Below are positions 1 to 9,294 of a DNA stretch of 64,000 bases, piece after piece. Source of the DNA: Stigmatella ashevillena (GTDB taxonomy: Bacteria > Myxococcota > Myxococcia > Myxococcales > Myxococcaceae); NCBI RefSeq assembly GCF_028368975.1, contig NZ_JAQNDM010000001.1:868001-932000 (forward strand), read 5' to 3'. A model generated the notes under the pieces. It saw nothing but the letters and a program-made list of their open reading frames with translations. It was not told the origin of the DNA and ran no database searches. Made by a program: the position numbers and the translations under genes. The number at the start of each line of letters is the position of its first letter. Within the stretch, counting starts at the first letter, position 1.

Positions 1-2
1 AG

Positions 3-896
3 ACCCTCGCCCTCTGCCAGCGCTCGGACGCGGTCTTGCTGGGCGCGGTGGGAGGGCCCAAGTGGGACCCACCCGCCAAGGTGCGTCCGGAGCAGGGACT
101 GCTCGAGCTGCGCAAAGCACTCGGCTTGTACGCGAACCTGCGGCCTGTGGCCCCCTTTCCCGCGCTCTACGATGCCTCCTCGCTCAAGCCCGAGGTGCTG
201 CGCGGGGTGGACCTGCTCGTGGTGCGTGAACTCACCGGGGGCATCTACTTTGGGGAGAAGCGCCGGGACGAGCATCAAGCCTTCGATGCCTGTGTGTACA
301 CGGTGGAGGAAGTCGTACGCGTGGTCCGCGCCGCGGCCTCCCTGGCGCGAACCCGTCGCAAGCGGCTTACCTCGGTGGACAAAGCCAACGTGCTGGAAAC
401 CTCAAGGCTCTGGCGCGCGGTCACCGAGCGGGTTGTCCGCGAGGAGTTTCCAGACGTCGAACTCAAGCACCTGCTGGTGGACGCCTGCGCCATGCACTTG
501 ATCAAGCGCCCCGTCGACTTCGACGTCATCGTCACCGAGAACATGTTCGGCGACATCCTCACGGACGAAGCCGCCATGCTCTCGGGCTCCATCGGGATGC
601 TGCCCTCGGCTTCACTGGGAGCGGACCGGCGCGGACTTTACGAGCCCATTCACGGCTCTGCCCCGGATATTGCCGGGCGTGGGGTGGCCAACCCCTACGG
701 AACGCTGCTGAGCGTCGCCATGCTGTTGCGCCACTCCCTCGGGCTCGAGCAGGAAGCACGACAGGTCGAGGCCGCGGTGGCCGCATCCATCGAAGCGGGC
801 GCCCTCACCGCGGATCTCGCTCCCTCGGGCACTCGGCCGATGGGGACTCAAGAGATTGGCACGGCCGTGCTGGCGCGCTTGGGCGAGCGTCACTGA
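3..896 (+). CDS. leuB: 3-isopropylmalate dehydrogenase, 5'-truncated by window edge
   Basis: NAD-dependent oxidative decarboxylation of 3-isopropylmalate in leucine synthesis (cytoplasm). The reading frame is open from the first bases, so the start codon lies outside the window; about 298 residues are visible of a family that is usually 350-360. Visible family motifs in order are [11 protein letters not shown] near the left edge, the ELTGGIYFG substrate loop, DKANVL, the metal-binding stretch [15 protein letters not shown], and the NAD-binding stretch [13 protein letters not shown]. The gene ends with TGA and is followed by a 117 bp AT-richer gap before the next gene on the same strand. Nothing looks damaged apart from the window cut. 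Isocitrate or tartrate dehydrogenase relatives share the fold, but the GGPKWD and [12 protein letters not shown] signatures favour LeuB. Confidence 0.95.
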   Translation, partial: TLALCQRSDAVLLGAVGGPKWDPPAKVRPEQGLLELRKALGLYANLRPVAPFPALYDASSLKPEVLRGVDLLVVRELTGGIYFGEKRRDEHQAFDACVYTVEEVVRVVRAAASLARTRRKRLTSVDKANVLETSRLWRAVTERVVREEFPDVELKHLLVDACAMHLIKRPVDFDVIVTENMFGDILTDEAAMLSGSIGMLPSASLGADRRGLYEPIHGSAPDIAGRGVANPYGTLLSVAMLLRHSLGLEQEARQVEAAVAASIEAGALTADLAPSGTRPMGTQEIGTAVLARLGERH

Positions 897-1013
897 CAGG
901 CCAGCAGAAGTCCTAACTCCTCGAAATAAAGGAAAAAATCCAGACCCCAGGAAACTTCCTTCGCCCCTGATCCGACAACCTGGGTGCCTTTTTGCCATCC
1001 CAGGAGATAGCTG

Positions 1014-1931
1014 ATGCACTCGAAACGGATCACGTGGACGACCGCCCTTTTGTCAGTAGGTCTCGTGCTTGCCTCGTGTGGCGGAGACTTTGAGAACGTG
1101 GCGTCCGGTGACTCCGAGACGAGCACCCTCACCGCCGAAGCAAACTCTCCCATCTATGACCGGGCCCGGGCCTACGCTGCTGCCTACCCCAAACGGGATG
1201 GCGGCTCGTGGGCCGGGTGGTGCGGCTCGCTGATGTTCCGATTTGGCCAGTTGCCCGCCTCCTCGGCCCGGGACACGGCCTATCTCGCCTACAAAGCGTC
1301 GACGATTGTCTCGACGAATCCCTCCACGGCGCTCACCGGTGCATTCCATTGGTGGGATATCGGAACTGCCGGTCACGTCGGTGCCGACCTCAATGGCGGT
1401 GGCACGGCTGTCTTCATGGCCTCAAACCACCTCTCCGCTTCATGGGGAACCGCCATCGGCATCCACAGCGTGTCGGGTTACACGAGCGCATCCGGAGCCC
1501 GGTACCTCGGTTGGTCGATGGATTACGCGGGCGGCCGGATCGCGGGCGGAGGCGCCCCTCCCGGCGGTGGCGGCGGCGGCTCGCTGCCCAGGACGACGAC
1601 AGAGGATGACGGCATCCCAGGCCCCATTTACTACAAGCGCATCCAGACCGTCGGTCAGCGTGACTTCGGCTACACCGGTCCCATTGACGGCGTGACAGGG
1701 CCCAACACGGAAACGATTCGCGTGAGGATCACCGCACGCGAATTGAACAACCGTGGCAGCCCTCGGACCTCCGCACAAGAAGACGGGATCCCCGGCTCCA
1801 TCTACTGGACGCGTGTCCAGACCGTTGGCCGAAGCTTTGGCTACACCGGCCCCATCGATGGCATTCCCGGCCCGAACACCTACAAGGCCGAGCATCGAAT
1901 CGCCGGCTACGCCGTGAACCGCGCATTCTGA
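1014..1931 (+). CDS. Lipoprotein with amidase-like domain and two peptidoglycan-binding-like repeats
   Basis: 305 residues, start ATG with a good Shine-Dalgarno AGGAG at 1002-1006. Residues 1-22 form a lipoprotein signal with lipobox LASC (Cys22), so the protein should sit on a membrane facing the periplasm or outside. Residues about 45-175 resemble a small Cys/His amidase fold: a Trp-Cys context (GWCGSLM, Cys70) is followed by an AGHVG His (His121) and an Asn near 138. A Gly/Pro-rich linker (about 178-190) leads to two near-identical repeats at about 199-235 and 258-292, each carrying DGIPG, QTVG, FGYTGPIDG and GPNT. Such repeats are typical of actinobacterial and actinophage endolysins. I infer peptidoglycan or polysaccharide binding plus possible bond cleavage; activity is unproven. 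Neighbours (leuB upstream, GH88 convergent) give no functional hint. Confidence 0.6.
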   Translation: MHSKRITWTTALLSVGLVLASCGGDFENVASGDSETSTLTAEANSPIYDRARAYAAAYPKRDGGSWAGWCGSLMFRFGQLPASSARDTAYLAYKASTIVSTNPSTALTGAFHWWDIGTAGHVGADLNGGGTAVFMASNHLSASWGTAIGIHSVSGYTSASGARYLGWSMDYAGGRIAGGGAPPGGGGGGSLPRTTTEDDGIPGPIYYKRIQTVGQRDFGYTGPIDGVTGPNTETIRVRITARELNNRGSPRTSAQEDGIPGSIYWTRVQTVGRSFGYTGPIDGIPGPNTYKAEHRIAGYAVNRAF

Positions 1932-1946
1932 AACACGCTGTCTCCG

Positions 1947-4256
1947 TTAGAAAGCCCGCCTCCGGCGCAGCCACAGCAACACCCCCAGGGGAGCGAGGAA
2001 GCCAACCCCCGGCGCCGTGGAGCAACCCACGGCACTTTCCTGGGACACTCCATCCGTGTCCTCGTCCAAGGGCATTACTTCCGACAATGGCGTGAGCCGG
2101 GCACCGGTGGCAGACCTCACGGTGTGATTGGCCACCCAGTAGTCATCATTGCTGGTACTTTTGACGGAGAGAAAGCCAAGATCGTCAGTCGGTGGTGCAT
2201 CGACGCGGAAGGCGTATCGATCTGCCAAGAGGATTTCCCCGCCACCTGGCGGGCGAATCCAGATGCTGTACGTCCTGGCGGGTATATCGGCCCTCATCCG
2301 CACGTGGTAGATGCTTTGGAGCGCATAGGGCACCCGGTTGACCGCCGCGTAACCGCTCCCGTTGTACGCCTCGAAGATACCGCCCAAGCTCATGTGAAGG
2401 CTCATGGCCAGGTGCGAGCGCTCCGTGACGGTGGTGGAACTGTCCGCGTAGCCGATCACGCCATCGATCGGAGAGCGCAGGGGCCGCACGTCAAACTCGA
2501 TGGTCTGGATTCCGGTGTTCCCTGTCCCCAGAGAGTGCAGGCTCGCAAAGAACCCCTGACGCGAATACCAGGTCTCTCCTACGGAATTAACCGTGTGGTT
2601 GGCCACCCTGAACTCATTGTCCCGGGTACCGCTCTTGAGCACAGCCTTGCCGAGATCGTCGATGGGCGGGGCGGTGGCGCGAAAAGCGTAGCGGTCTGCC
2701 AGGAGAATCTCAGACCCACCCAGGGGGCGAACCCAGACGCTGTACTGCCGGGCATCGAGGTCTGCGGAGATACGAACGTGGTAGGGAGTATGGGCCACGT
2801 AGAGCAGCGTGTTGGCGGCGGCATAGCCAGTCCCATTGAACACGTCGAACCACCCATTCGGGTTCAGACGCACAAGCATGGACAACTGGGAGTAAGCCGT
2901 CACGGATGTGGCACTGTCAGCGTAGCCGATCACACCATCGATCGAATCGTCCAAGGGCGTGACGTCGAATTCAACGGAGCGGATCCCCGAATTGCTTACG
3001 CCCAGTTCATGCACGGCTTCCGCGAAAGAGAGCTTCGAGTACCAGATGCCCGGCGAAGGCGGGATGGGTTGCTGTTTGAAGCGGCGCAGCGCCTCAATGA
3101 AATAGTAGTCCCCATAGGAGAGGCTCACATCCACCTCTTGGCCCGCCGGGTAATGGCCTACACCATGCAGCAGAATACCGGGGCTGTTGGTACCAGCGGC
3201 CAGATAAGCCGGCGAGCTGAGCGAATCGAGCATCCGCATGGCGGCATTCCAGTACTGGCTCTGCTTGCTCGCATCTGGGACGTAGTTCGTCAGTTCCAGC
3301 AATGCCGAGGCGACGGCCGCAGCAGCAGAGGAATCCTTGAGCATCTGGCTGGCAGGAGCATCGAAGTCCCAGGGGGGAATACCGTCCGCGGGTAACCGGC
3401 TCAGGTAATAGTCCGTTACCTTCTGGGCCGCTTCCAACATTCTCGGATCCCGTGTGTACCGGTAGACAAGGGTGTATCCATACACCGCCCAGGCTTGTCC
3501 TCGGGTCCAAGTCGATGCATTCGAATATCCCTGATAGGTACCCTGAAAGCGAAGGGTCCCCGTGCTCCGCACGTAGTCCGCGACGTGGAAGGTGCTTCCG
3601 TCCGGACGAACCACGTCACTCAGGGTACGCAGCGCATGATTGACGGCCATGTCCCGCCAACCTGCCTGCCCGCCGTTCTCGGCGCCCCAGAGCAACAGTT
3701 CCAGGTTCATCATCGTGTCGACGACCAGTGGAAGTTGCCAGTCCGGGTTCCAGTCACAGCAGCTGATGATGCCCACGCGCGGGTTGTAACGGGAGGCCAG
3801 CGCCCCAGCGGCCGTCAACAACACTTGCCGGTAGTAGTCATCTCCCGTCAGCTGGTACGCCAGTGCGTAGCTGGGAATGAATTTGAACCCCAGGTCATGC
3901 GACAGCATGTTGCTCTTCTGTCCCTCCAAGTTGCGCGTCCATGCATCCGCGCGCATCCGCCAAGTGGCAAGCCCCGTCTGCTGGTACATGTACCAGAGCT
4001 CTCCGGGGAAGAAACCCTGCGTCCAACCCAGCAGATCCGTGGCGGAAATGAGCCGCCACGTCCCATTTGGCAGGGAGTTCTTGGGATACTGATTCGTGGG
4101 GATTTGTGAAGCCGTCTGAACCAACTGCTGCTGCGCGAACAGCATGGCGCGGTCTGCTGCCACCTCGTCGAAAGCGCTCGCCGCCCCTGCCCCCAGTACA
4201 CACCACAGGCCCAACACGGCCAATAACCCGCTTCGACCCCGATCCCCACCCGCCAT
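1947..4256 (-). CDS. Secreted GH88 unsaturated glycuronyl hydrolase with two lectin-like repeats and MYXO-CTERM tail
   Basis: 769 residues from the chosen ATG at 4256, which has AGGAAGG 8 nt upstream and opens a clean signal peptide (hydrophobic core, cleavage near AASA-F). A longer frame upstream lacks these features. Residues about 30-400 are a GH88/GH105 alpha-barrel: LGWTQGFFPGELWYMY, SHDLGFKFIPS (catalytic Asp context) and TWTRGQAWAVYGY are family landmarks, implying hydrolysis of unsaturated uronic acids released by polysaccharide lyases. Two tandem repeats of about 150 residues follow, each with EFDV, IDGVIGYADS, YHVR, Y-x-(V/I)-W-(V/I)-RP and EILLADRYAFR, then VANHTV, probably carbohydrate-binding. 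The C-terminus has a GCS motif, a hydrophobic helix and an RRRR cluster, the MYXO-CTERM signal for surface sorting. Family-typical GH88 proteins lack the repeats. No polysaccharide lyase gene is adjacent. Confidence 0.82.
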   Translation of the reverse strand: MAGGDRGRSGLLAVLGLWCVLGAGAASAFDEVAADRAMLFAQQQLVQTASQIPTNQYPKNSLPNGTWRLISATDLLGWTQGFFPGELWYMYQQTGLATWRMRADAWTRNLEGQKSNMLSHDLGFKFIPSYALAYQLTGDDYYRQVLLTAAGALASRYNPRVGIISCCDWNPDWQLPLVVDTMMNLELLLWGAENGGQAGWRDMAVNHALRTLSDVVRPDGSTFHVADYVRSTGTLRFQGTYQGYSNASTWTRGQAWAVYGYTLVYRYTRDPRMLEAAQKVTDYYLSRLPADGIPPWDFDAPASQMLKDSSAAAAVASALLELTNYVPDASKQSQYWNAAMRMLDSLSSPAYLAAGTNSPGILLHGVGHYPAGQEVDVSLSYGDYYFIEALRRFKQQPIPPSPGIWYSKLSFAEAVHELGVSNSGIRSVEFDVTPLDDSIDGVIGYADSATSVTAYSQLSMLVRLNPNGWFDVFNGTGYAAANTLLYVAHTPYHVRISADLDARQYSVWVRPLGGSEILLADRYAFRATAPPIDDLGKAVLKSGTRDNEFRVANHTVNSVGETWYSRQGFFASLHSLGTGNTGIQTIEFDVRPLRSPIDGVIGYADSSTTVTERSHLAMSLHMSLGGIFEAYNGSGYAAVNRVPYALQSIYHVRMRADIPARTYSIWIRPPGGGEILLADRYAFRVDAPPTDDLGFLSVKSTSNDDYWVANHTVRSATGARLTPLSEVMPLDEDTDGVSQESAVGCSTAPGVGFLAPLGVLLWLRRRRAF

Positions 4257-4409
4257 CCTCAACACCTTCCTCTCATGGAAGGAGAAAGATGCCTTGCCGG
4301 GCAAGAATGCCTATTGGCCAAAGGGAGGGAATCGCATGTATGCCCGCACGACAGCGCGATCAATCTTCCGGTTTCCGATACTCCCAAGACCCGGGACTGC
4401 TGGTACCAC

Positions 4410-4940
4410 TCAGTGCTTTTTCTGGAAGGCCAAAGACACCGAGTTGATGCAGTACCGCATTCCCGTGGGGGCAGGGCCATCGTCGAAAACATGGCCAAGA
4501 TGGCCACCGCAGCGTGCGCACAGCACTTCCGTGCGCGTCATGAACAGACTGGAGTCCTCGTGGAGCACCACCCCCCCGGGCGTCAGGGGCTGCCAATAGC
4601 TGGGCCACCCAGTGCCTGAATCAAACTTGGTCTCCGAGGAGAAGAGCGGTTGGCCGCACGCAGCACAGAGGTATGTGCCCTCCTCGTGGTGATTCCAGTA
4701 CTTGCCCGTGAAGGCCCGCTCGGTGCCCTTCTCGCGCAGCACGTGAAACTGCTGGGGCGTGAGTTGCTTGCGCCACTCCGCCTCCGTCTTCTTCGCCTCA
4801 TTCGAAGCACCAGGCTTTGGGGACTCCTGTGCCGCGGTGGGCTTGGATTCGGCCAGGGGCTTTTCAGCCGTTCCCGTGGCAAGCGCGGCCAACGGAACAC
4901 CGAGCAGGCCTGCCCACCACCCCTTGGATCGTCGGTTCAT
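4410..4940 (-). CDS. msrB: Peptide-methionine (R)-S-oxide reductase, exported
   Basis: 176 residues from the ATG at 4940. This start gives a short basic N-terminus and hydrophobic segment ([19 protein letters not shown]) that looks like an export signal; a longer frame reading upstream has no such logic. A charged Ala/Pro/Lys linker follows (about 25-50), then the complete MsrB domain: two zinc CxxC pairs (CAAC and CARC), the FDSGTGWPS substrate loop, and the RYCINSVSL motif with the catalytic Cys. The enzyme reduces methionine-R-sulfoxide in damaged proteins, here presumably in the periplasm. It lies downstream of nothing on its strand and diverges from the aldo/keto reductase gene, with about 95 bp between the two start codons. 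Confidence 0.92.
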   Translation of the reverse strand: MNRRSKGWWAGLLGVPLAALATGTAEKPLAESKPTAAQESPKPGASNEAKKTEAEWRKQLTPQQFHVLREKGTERAFTGKYWNHHEEGTYLCAACGQPLFSSETKFDSGTGWPSYWQPLTPGGVVLHEDSSLFMTRTEVLCARCGGHLGHVFDDGPAPTGMRYCINSVSLAFQKKH

Positions 4941-5035
4941 GCCCAGCAGTACGCGCGAAGACGCTGGAAGGTTACCCACCGGAGAATTTATGGCACCCTC
5001 CCCCACCCCTCTCCTTGAAGAGGGAGGAGGAACAC

Positions 5036-6016
5036 ATGCCTCGCACTCTCGGTGCCTCCGGGCCCACCGTCTCTCCCTTGGGACTCGGGCTGGCCGCCCT
5101 GGGGCGCCCTGGCTACATCACCCTCGGCCATTCGGGAGACATGGGCCTCGACCGCTCCGTGCAGGCGCTGGAACGCCGTGCCCATGCGGTGCTCGATGCG
5201 GCGTACGGCGCAGGCGTGCGCTACTTCGACGCGGCGCGCTCCTATGGCCAGGCCGAGGACTTCCTGGCCTCCTGGCTCGACTCGCGCGGACTCAAGCCAG
5301 GTGACGTCATCGTGGGCTCCAAGTGGGGCTACACGTACACCGCTGGCTGGAACGTGGACGCCGAACGCCACGAAGTGAAGGACCACTCGCTGGCCGCCTT
5401 GCGCCGCCAGTACACCGAGAGCCGCGCACGGCTGGGAGCGCATCTGGGCCTCTACCAGATCCACTCCGCCACCTTCGACAGCGGCGTCCTGGACGACGCT
5501 GCCGTGCTGGGAGCACTCGCCAAGCTGCGCGAAGAAGGCACGCGCGTGGGACTCTCGCTCAGTGGCCCCCAGCAAGCCGCGGTGTTGCGGCGCGCGCTGG
5601 AGGTACGTGTGGACGGCCAACCCTTGTTCTCCTGTGTGCAGGCCACATGGAATGTGCTCGAGCGCTCCGTAGGCGCTGCCCTCGCCGACGCCCACGCCTG
5701 CGGATGGGGCATCATCCTCAAGGAGGCCGTCGCCAATGGGCGGCTTGGCCCCCGTGACGTGGACCCCACCCTTCAGCCCTTTCGCACGCTGGCCACGGAG
5801 CAAGGAGCCAGCCCGGATGTGCTCGCCATGGCCGCCGCGTTGGCGCAGCCCTGGACGAGCGTGGTGCTCAGTGGCGCGGCCACCGTGGCGCAGCTCGACA
5901 GCCACCTGAGGGCCCTGACACTGCCCTACGGAGCGGCGCTCGACGCACGCCTGCTGGGCATGGAGGAAAACTCGGCGGGGTACTGGGCCACGCGGGGCAC
6001 CCTGCGGTGGAACTGA
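5036..6016 (+). CDS. Aldo/keto reductase
   Basis: 326 residues. The ATG at 5036 has a strong GAGGAGG-type Shine-Dalgarno at 5023-5030. The frame remains open upstream but that stretch is low-complexity and lacks a ribosome site. The catalytic tetrad of the AKR barrel is visible: Asp and Tyr in YFDAARSYG, Lys in VGSKWGYTY, and His in LYQIHSATF. The substrate cannot be read from sequence; AKRs of this type reduce aldehydes and ketones with NADPH. It is divergent from msrB and upstream of mxcB, but the Fur box at 6072-6090 lies after its stop, so it probably is not part of the iron regulon. Confidence 0.85.
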   Translation: MPRTLGASGPTVSPLGLGLAALGRPGYITLGHSGDMGLDRSVQALERRAHAVLDAAYGAGVRYFDAARSYGQAEDFLASWLDSRGLKPGDVIVGSKWGYTYTAGWNVDAERHEVKDHSLAALRRQYTESRARLGAHLGLYQIHSATFDSGVLDDAAVLGALAKLREEGTRVGLSLSGPQQAAVLRRALEVRVDGQPLFSCVQATWNVLERSVGAALADAHACGWGIILKEAVANGRLGPRDVDPTLQPFRTLATEQGASPDVLAMAAALAQPWTSVVLSGAATVAQLDSHLRALTLPYGAALDARLLGMEENSAGYWATRGTLRWN

Positions 6017-6071
6017 GCGGAATCAGGCCCCGTGCCTGGAACAGTTGCGTTTCACGTCCATCCATGATGAT

Positions 6072-6090
6072 GATAATGCGACTCAATATC
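6072..6090 (+). promoter_or_regulatory. Fur box upstream of mxcB
   Basis: GATAATGCGACTCAATATC matches the classical 19-bp Fur consensus at 15 of 19 positions, with both outer GATAAT/ATATC arms intact and mismatches near the centre. It lies 34 bp before the mxcB start, a position fit for iron repression. Confidence 0.7.
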
Positions 6091-6123
6091 AATTAGGCCA
6101 TCCATTCCGGCCCATGAGAATCC

Positions 6124-6939
6124 ATGATGACCCAGACAGAACGGGCACCCCGCCGCGTGCCCTTCGCGATCAAGTTTCGGCTCCTCGAAGTCCTTCGTGT
6201 GGCCTTCGTCACCCCCCACATGGTGCGGGTCACCCTTGGAGGCAAGGAGTTGGAGGGCTTTCAAACCCCGGCGGCGGATGACCACGTGAGGCTGATCTTC
6301 CCAGCCCCTGGCGAATCCAAGCCCCTGCTTCCCACCCTGGGCCCGAACGGGCCGGTCTTTCCAGAGGGACAACCCCGCCCCGCCTCGCGCGACTACACCC
6401 CCCGGCGCTACGACGCCGCGGCGGGTGAGTTGGACATTGATTTCGTGGTGCATGGTTCAGGGCCAGGCACGACCTGGGCCACGCATGCCAAGCCCGGAGA
6501 CTTCGTCGGCGTGGGGGGCCCCCGCAGTTCGATGATCGTCCCCCAGGACTTCGCCTGGTATCTGCTCGCGGGAGACTCCACCGCGCTGCCCGCCATCGGC
6601 CGCTGGCTGGAGGAACTTCCGGCGGGTGCTCACGCCATTGTCTTCATCGAAGTCAGCGATGCCTCCGAGGAGCAGCAGTTCAAGACGGCCGCCCGGGTGG
6701 AGCTGACCTGGCTGCACCGGAATGGCGCTGCCCCCGGCACCACGAACCTGCTGGAGAAAGCCATCCGCGAGCTGACGTTCCCCCCTGGCGATCACTTCGT
6801 CTGGCTTGCGGGCGAAGCCAACACCCTGCGGCCCATTCGCGAGCATGTCTACAACGAGCGCGGCACCCACAAAAAATGGATCAGCGCGACCGGATACTGG
6901 AAGCGGAACACCGCCGACCACCACGAGCCACATGATTGA
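6124..6939 (+). CDS. mxcB: Siderophore-interacting FAD-binding ferric reductase
   Basis: 271 residues. A ViuB/SIP-family flavoprotein that releases iron from ferri-siderophores in the cytoplasm by reduction. Visible landmarks are the N-terminal beta-barrel with VTPHMVRVTLGG, the flavin-binding RDYTPRRYD motif, the VGVGGPRSSM phosphate-binding loop, and the C-terminal WLAGEAN and ISATGYWKRN segments of SIP proteins. Start ATG at 6124 (a second Met follows directly). A Fur box lies just upstream, and the 2,3-DHB synthesis genes begin 190 bp downstream, so ferri-myxochelin is the likely substrate. The mxcB name follows the S. aurantiaca locus and is assigned by similarity and position. Confidence 0.85.
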   Translation: MMTQTERAPRRVPFAIKFRLLEVLRVAFVTPHMVRVTLGGKELEGFQTPAADDHVRLIFPAPGESKPLLPTLGPNGPVFPEGQPRPASRDYTPRRYDAAAGELDIDFVVHGSGPGTTWATHAKPGDFVGVGGPRSSMIVPQDFAWYLLAGDSTALPAIGRWLEELPAGAHAIVFIEVSDASEEQQFKTAARVELTWLHRNGAAPGTTNLLEKAIRELTFPPGDHFVWLAGEANTLRPIREHVYNERGTHKKWISATGYWKRNTADHHEPHD

Positions 6940-6964
6940 CACGTCTGTCTCACCTGCCTGACTC

Positions 6965-6980
6965 CCCTGCTTGGGCAGGG
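6965..6980 (+). terminator. Short hairpin after mxcB
   Basis: CCCTGC-TTGG-GCAGGG is a perfect 6-bp stem with a 4-nt loop 25 bp after the mxcB stop. There is no clear U tract, so termination is possible but not assured. Confidence 0.35.
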
Positions 6981-7026
6981 CTCTTGACAGGAAGGGCCAG
7001 GACATGGGACGAAACGCCCCGCTAGT

Positions 7027-7045
7027 GAAAATGAGAACCATTTTC
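7027..7045 (+). promoter_or_regulatory. Fur box upstream of mxcC
   Basis: GAAAATGAGAACCATTTTC matches the Fur consensus at 15 of 19 positions and is nearly a perfect palindrome itself. It lies 88 bp before the mxcC start, in the only AT-rich patch of the intergenic region. Confidence 0.75.
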
Positions 7046-7133
7046 ATAAACGTGACCGCACTGAAAGCGGCGGGTTTCCAGCCATTCGAGGGCAGCCACG
7101 GGGCTTTCCCTCTCAACAGGGGCATGTAGACAC

Positions 7134-7907
7134 ATGGGAACGACCACCAAAGTGGCCCTGGTCACGGGCGCGGCGCAGGGCATCGGCGCGGCGGTAGTGC
7201 GCGCGCTGGCGAACAGCGGTCCGGTCGCCGCGCTCGACACCCAGGCCGAGAAGCTCTCCACGTTGGTGGGAGACATGGGGCAGGGCCGTGGCCGTGTCTG
7301 CGCCTTCCGGGCGGATGTGCGCGACAGCGTCGCGGTCGAGGCCGTGGTCGACCAGGTCGAACGCGAGATGGGGCCCATCGGAATTCTGGTCAATGTGGCC
7401 GGTGTCTTGCGGACGGGCGCTGCCCTCGAGCTCAGTGATGCGGACTGGGAGACGACCTTCGCTGTCAACACGCATGGCGTGTTTCACGTCTCTCGCGCGG
7501 TGGCCAAGCGGATGGTGCCACGCAAGAGCGGAGTGATTGTCACCGTTGCATCCAATGCCTCGGGGACCCCCCGGATGCAGATGGCCGCGTATGCTGCCTC
7601 CAAGGCTGCCTCCGCCATGTTCACCAAGTGCCTGGGGTTGGAGCTTGCCCAGCACAACATCCGGTGCAACGTGGTGTCACCCGGCTCCACCGACACGGCC
7701 ATGCAGCGCGCGCTATGGACCGATGAACGAGGTGGAGAGGCGACCATCGCCGGTTCCCTGGAGACCTTCCGCGTGGGCATTCCCTTGCGACGGCTGGCCA
7801 CTCCCGCCGACATCGCCGATGCGGTGGTGTTTCTCACCTCCGACCAGGCACGCCACATCACCCTGCACGACTTGTGTGTCGATGGCGGCGCAACCCTGGG
7901 CGTCTAG
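7134..7907 (+). CDS. mxcC: 2,3-dihydro-2,3-dihydroxybenzoate dehydrogenase
   Basis: 257 residues, the usual length of EntA/DhbA enzymes. A short-chain dehydrogenase that oxidises 2,3-dihydro-2,3-DHB to 2,3-dihydroxybenzoate with NAD. Visible features are the Rossmann TGAAQGIG at 11-18, NVAG at 87-90, and the catalytic Ser140, Tyr153 and Lys157 (AAYAASKAA). It carries its own Fur box and is separated from mxcD by 169 bp holding another Fur box, so it may be a single-gene transcript within the locus. The assignment to DHB rather than a generic SDR rests strongly on context: isochorismate synthase, DHB-AMP ligase and isochorismatase follow directly. Confidence 0.92.
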   Translation: MGTTTKVALVTGAAQGIGAAVVRALANSGPVAALDTQAEKLSTLVGDMGQGRGRVCAFRADVRDSVAVEAVVDQVEREMGPIGILVNVAGVLRTGAALELSDADWETTFAVNTHGVFHVSRAVAKRMVPRKSGVIVTVASNASGTPRMQMAAYAASKAASAMFTKCLGLELAQHNIRCNVVSPGSTDTAMQRALWTDERGGEATIAGSLETFRVGIPLRRLATPADIADAVVFLTSDQARHITLHDLCVDGGATLGV

Positions 7908-7982
7908 GAAAGCCAGACGTCCCGCCTCACACCCTCCCCCTTTCTGATGCGATGGATGCAGGGAGTGGTCTCGTCCGAAGTT

Positions 7983-8001
7983 GATAACGATTACCAAAAT
8001 C
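7983..8001 (+). promoter_or_regulatory. Fur box upstream of mxcD
   Basis: GATAACGATTACCAAAATC matches the Fur consensus at 14 of 19 positions and lies 75 bp before the mxcD start. Its presence argues that mxcD begins a new iron-repressed transcript rather than being only co-transcribed with mxcC. Confidence 0.65.
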
Positions 8002-8076
8002 GTTTTCGTGAATTGCGTCTTTCCCCTCCTTTTCAGCACCAGCAGCTCCAAGCCCTGCATCAGGAAAGTGCCTGTG

Positions 8077-9294
8077 ATGACCGAACGTCCCATGTCGCCG
8101 CAGAAGCTGGCCGCGCAACTGCTCGAGAGCTACGAGGCCGGCTCTTCCTTCTTCTTTGCCTCCCCCAAGCGCACCCTGCTGGCCCGAGGCACCTTCGCTA
8201 CCGTGCCACATTTTGAAGGCACGGATGCGCTGCAGCGGCTGCCTGAGCGGGTGGCCGCGGTGCTCAACAATGCCCGGGAGGCCGGCCACGACATCCCGGT
8301 AGCGGTTGGCGCAGTGCCTTTTGATGGATCGATTCCCGCCCAGATGGTGGTCCCGATGACGCTCCAGCGAGCGGGCCCCTTGGTCTTCGACGCCGACGTG
8401 CCGGTGCACCAGCCCCTGGCGGCGCGCTACACGGTTCAGCCCGTGCCGGAGCCCGCGGCCTACCTCGACGGTGTCACACAAGCGTTGAAGCTGATGCAGA
8501 CCGGCTCGCTGCGCAAGGTGGTGTTGTCCCGGTCGCTGCACCTGAGCGCCACCACCCCCATCGATCTTCCGCAGTTGCTGCGCAACCTGGCCCAGCGCAA
8601 CCCTTCTGGGTACACCTTCGCGGTGGATCTGCCCACCGAGGCGGCGGGGGGGCGCAGGCGCACGCTCATTGGCGCCAGCCCGGAGCTGTTGGTCTCGCGA
8701 TCGGGTCTTCAGGTGCTCGCCAATCCCCTGGCGGGCTCCGCGGCACGCAGCGCCGATCCCATCGAGGATCAAGAGCGGGCCGCCACGCTGCTCAAATCGC
8801 CCAAGGACCTCCACGAGCACGCCGTGGTCATCGACGCGGTGGTGGAAGCCATGCGGCCCTACTGCAAGAAGCTGGATGTGCCGGCGGGACCGTCGCTGGT
8901 CAGCACGCAGACCATGTGGCACCTGTCGAGCCGGATCTGCGGCGAGCTGGCGGATCCGTCGATCACCTCGCTGACGCTGGCGGTTGCGCTGCACCCCACC
9001 CCTGCCGTGTGCGGCTATCCAACCGAGCTGGCCCACGAGGCGATCACCACGATTGAGCCTTTCGATCGCGGCTTCTACACGGGCACCGTTGGCTGGTGCG
9101 ACGTCAACGGAGATGGCCAGTGGGCGGTGACCATCCGCTGCGCCGAGGCCGACGAGCGCACGCTGCGGCTGTTCGCGGGAGCGGGCATCGTGGTGGGCTC
9201 GAAGCCCGAGTCCGAGCTGGCCGAGACCGAGGCGAAGTTCCGCACCATGCTTCAGGCAATGGGGCTGGGCCAAAACACAGAGGTGCAATCGTGA
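8077..9294 (+). CDS. mxcD: Isochorismate synthase
   Basis: 405 residues from the ATG at 8077, chosen because AGGAAAG lies 8 nt upstream. Starting further upstream would place the Fur box inside the coding region. A chorismate-binding-fold enzyme of the EntC/DhbC type, converting chorismate to isochorismate, first step of DHB synthesis. Landmarks: the [11 protein letters not shown] strand, [13 protein letters not shown], the [12 protein letters not shown] active-site stretch, and [24 protein letters not shown] near the end. The stop codon TGA overlaps the GTG start of mxcE (GTGA), indicating translational coupling. Confidence 0.93.
   Translation: MTERPMSPQKLAAQLLESYEAGSSFFFASPKRTLLARGTFATVPHFEGTDALQRLPERVAAVLNNAREAGHDIPVAVGAVPFDGSIPAQMVVPMTLQRAGPLVFDADVPVHQPLAARYTVQPVPEPAAYLDGVTQALKLMQTGSLRKVVLSRSLHLSATTPIDLPQLLRNLAQRNPSGYTFAVDLPTEAAGGRRRTLIGASPELLVSRSGLQVLANPLAGSAARSADPIEDQERAATLLKSPKDLHEHAVVIDAVVEAMRPYCKKLDVPAGPSLVSTQTMWHLSSRICGELADPSITSLTLAVALHPTPAVCGYPTELAHEAITTIEPFDRGFYTGTVGWCDVNGDGQWAVTIRCAEADERTLRLFAGAGIVVGSKPESELAETEAKFRTMLQAMGLGQNTEVQS

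Noticed and set aside
1947-3050. Repeat array in the GH88 gene as a mobile or CRISPR-like repeat
   Set aside because: The repetition is in frame and corresponds to two protein modules; there are no short regular spacers.
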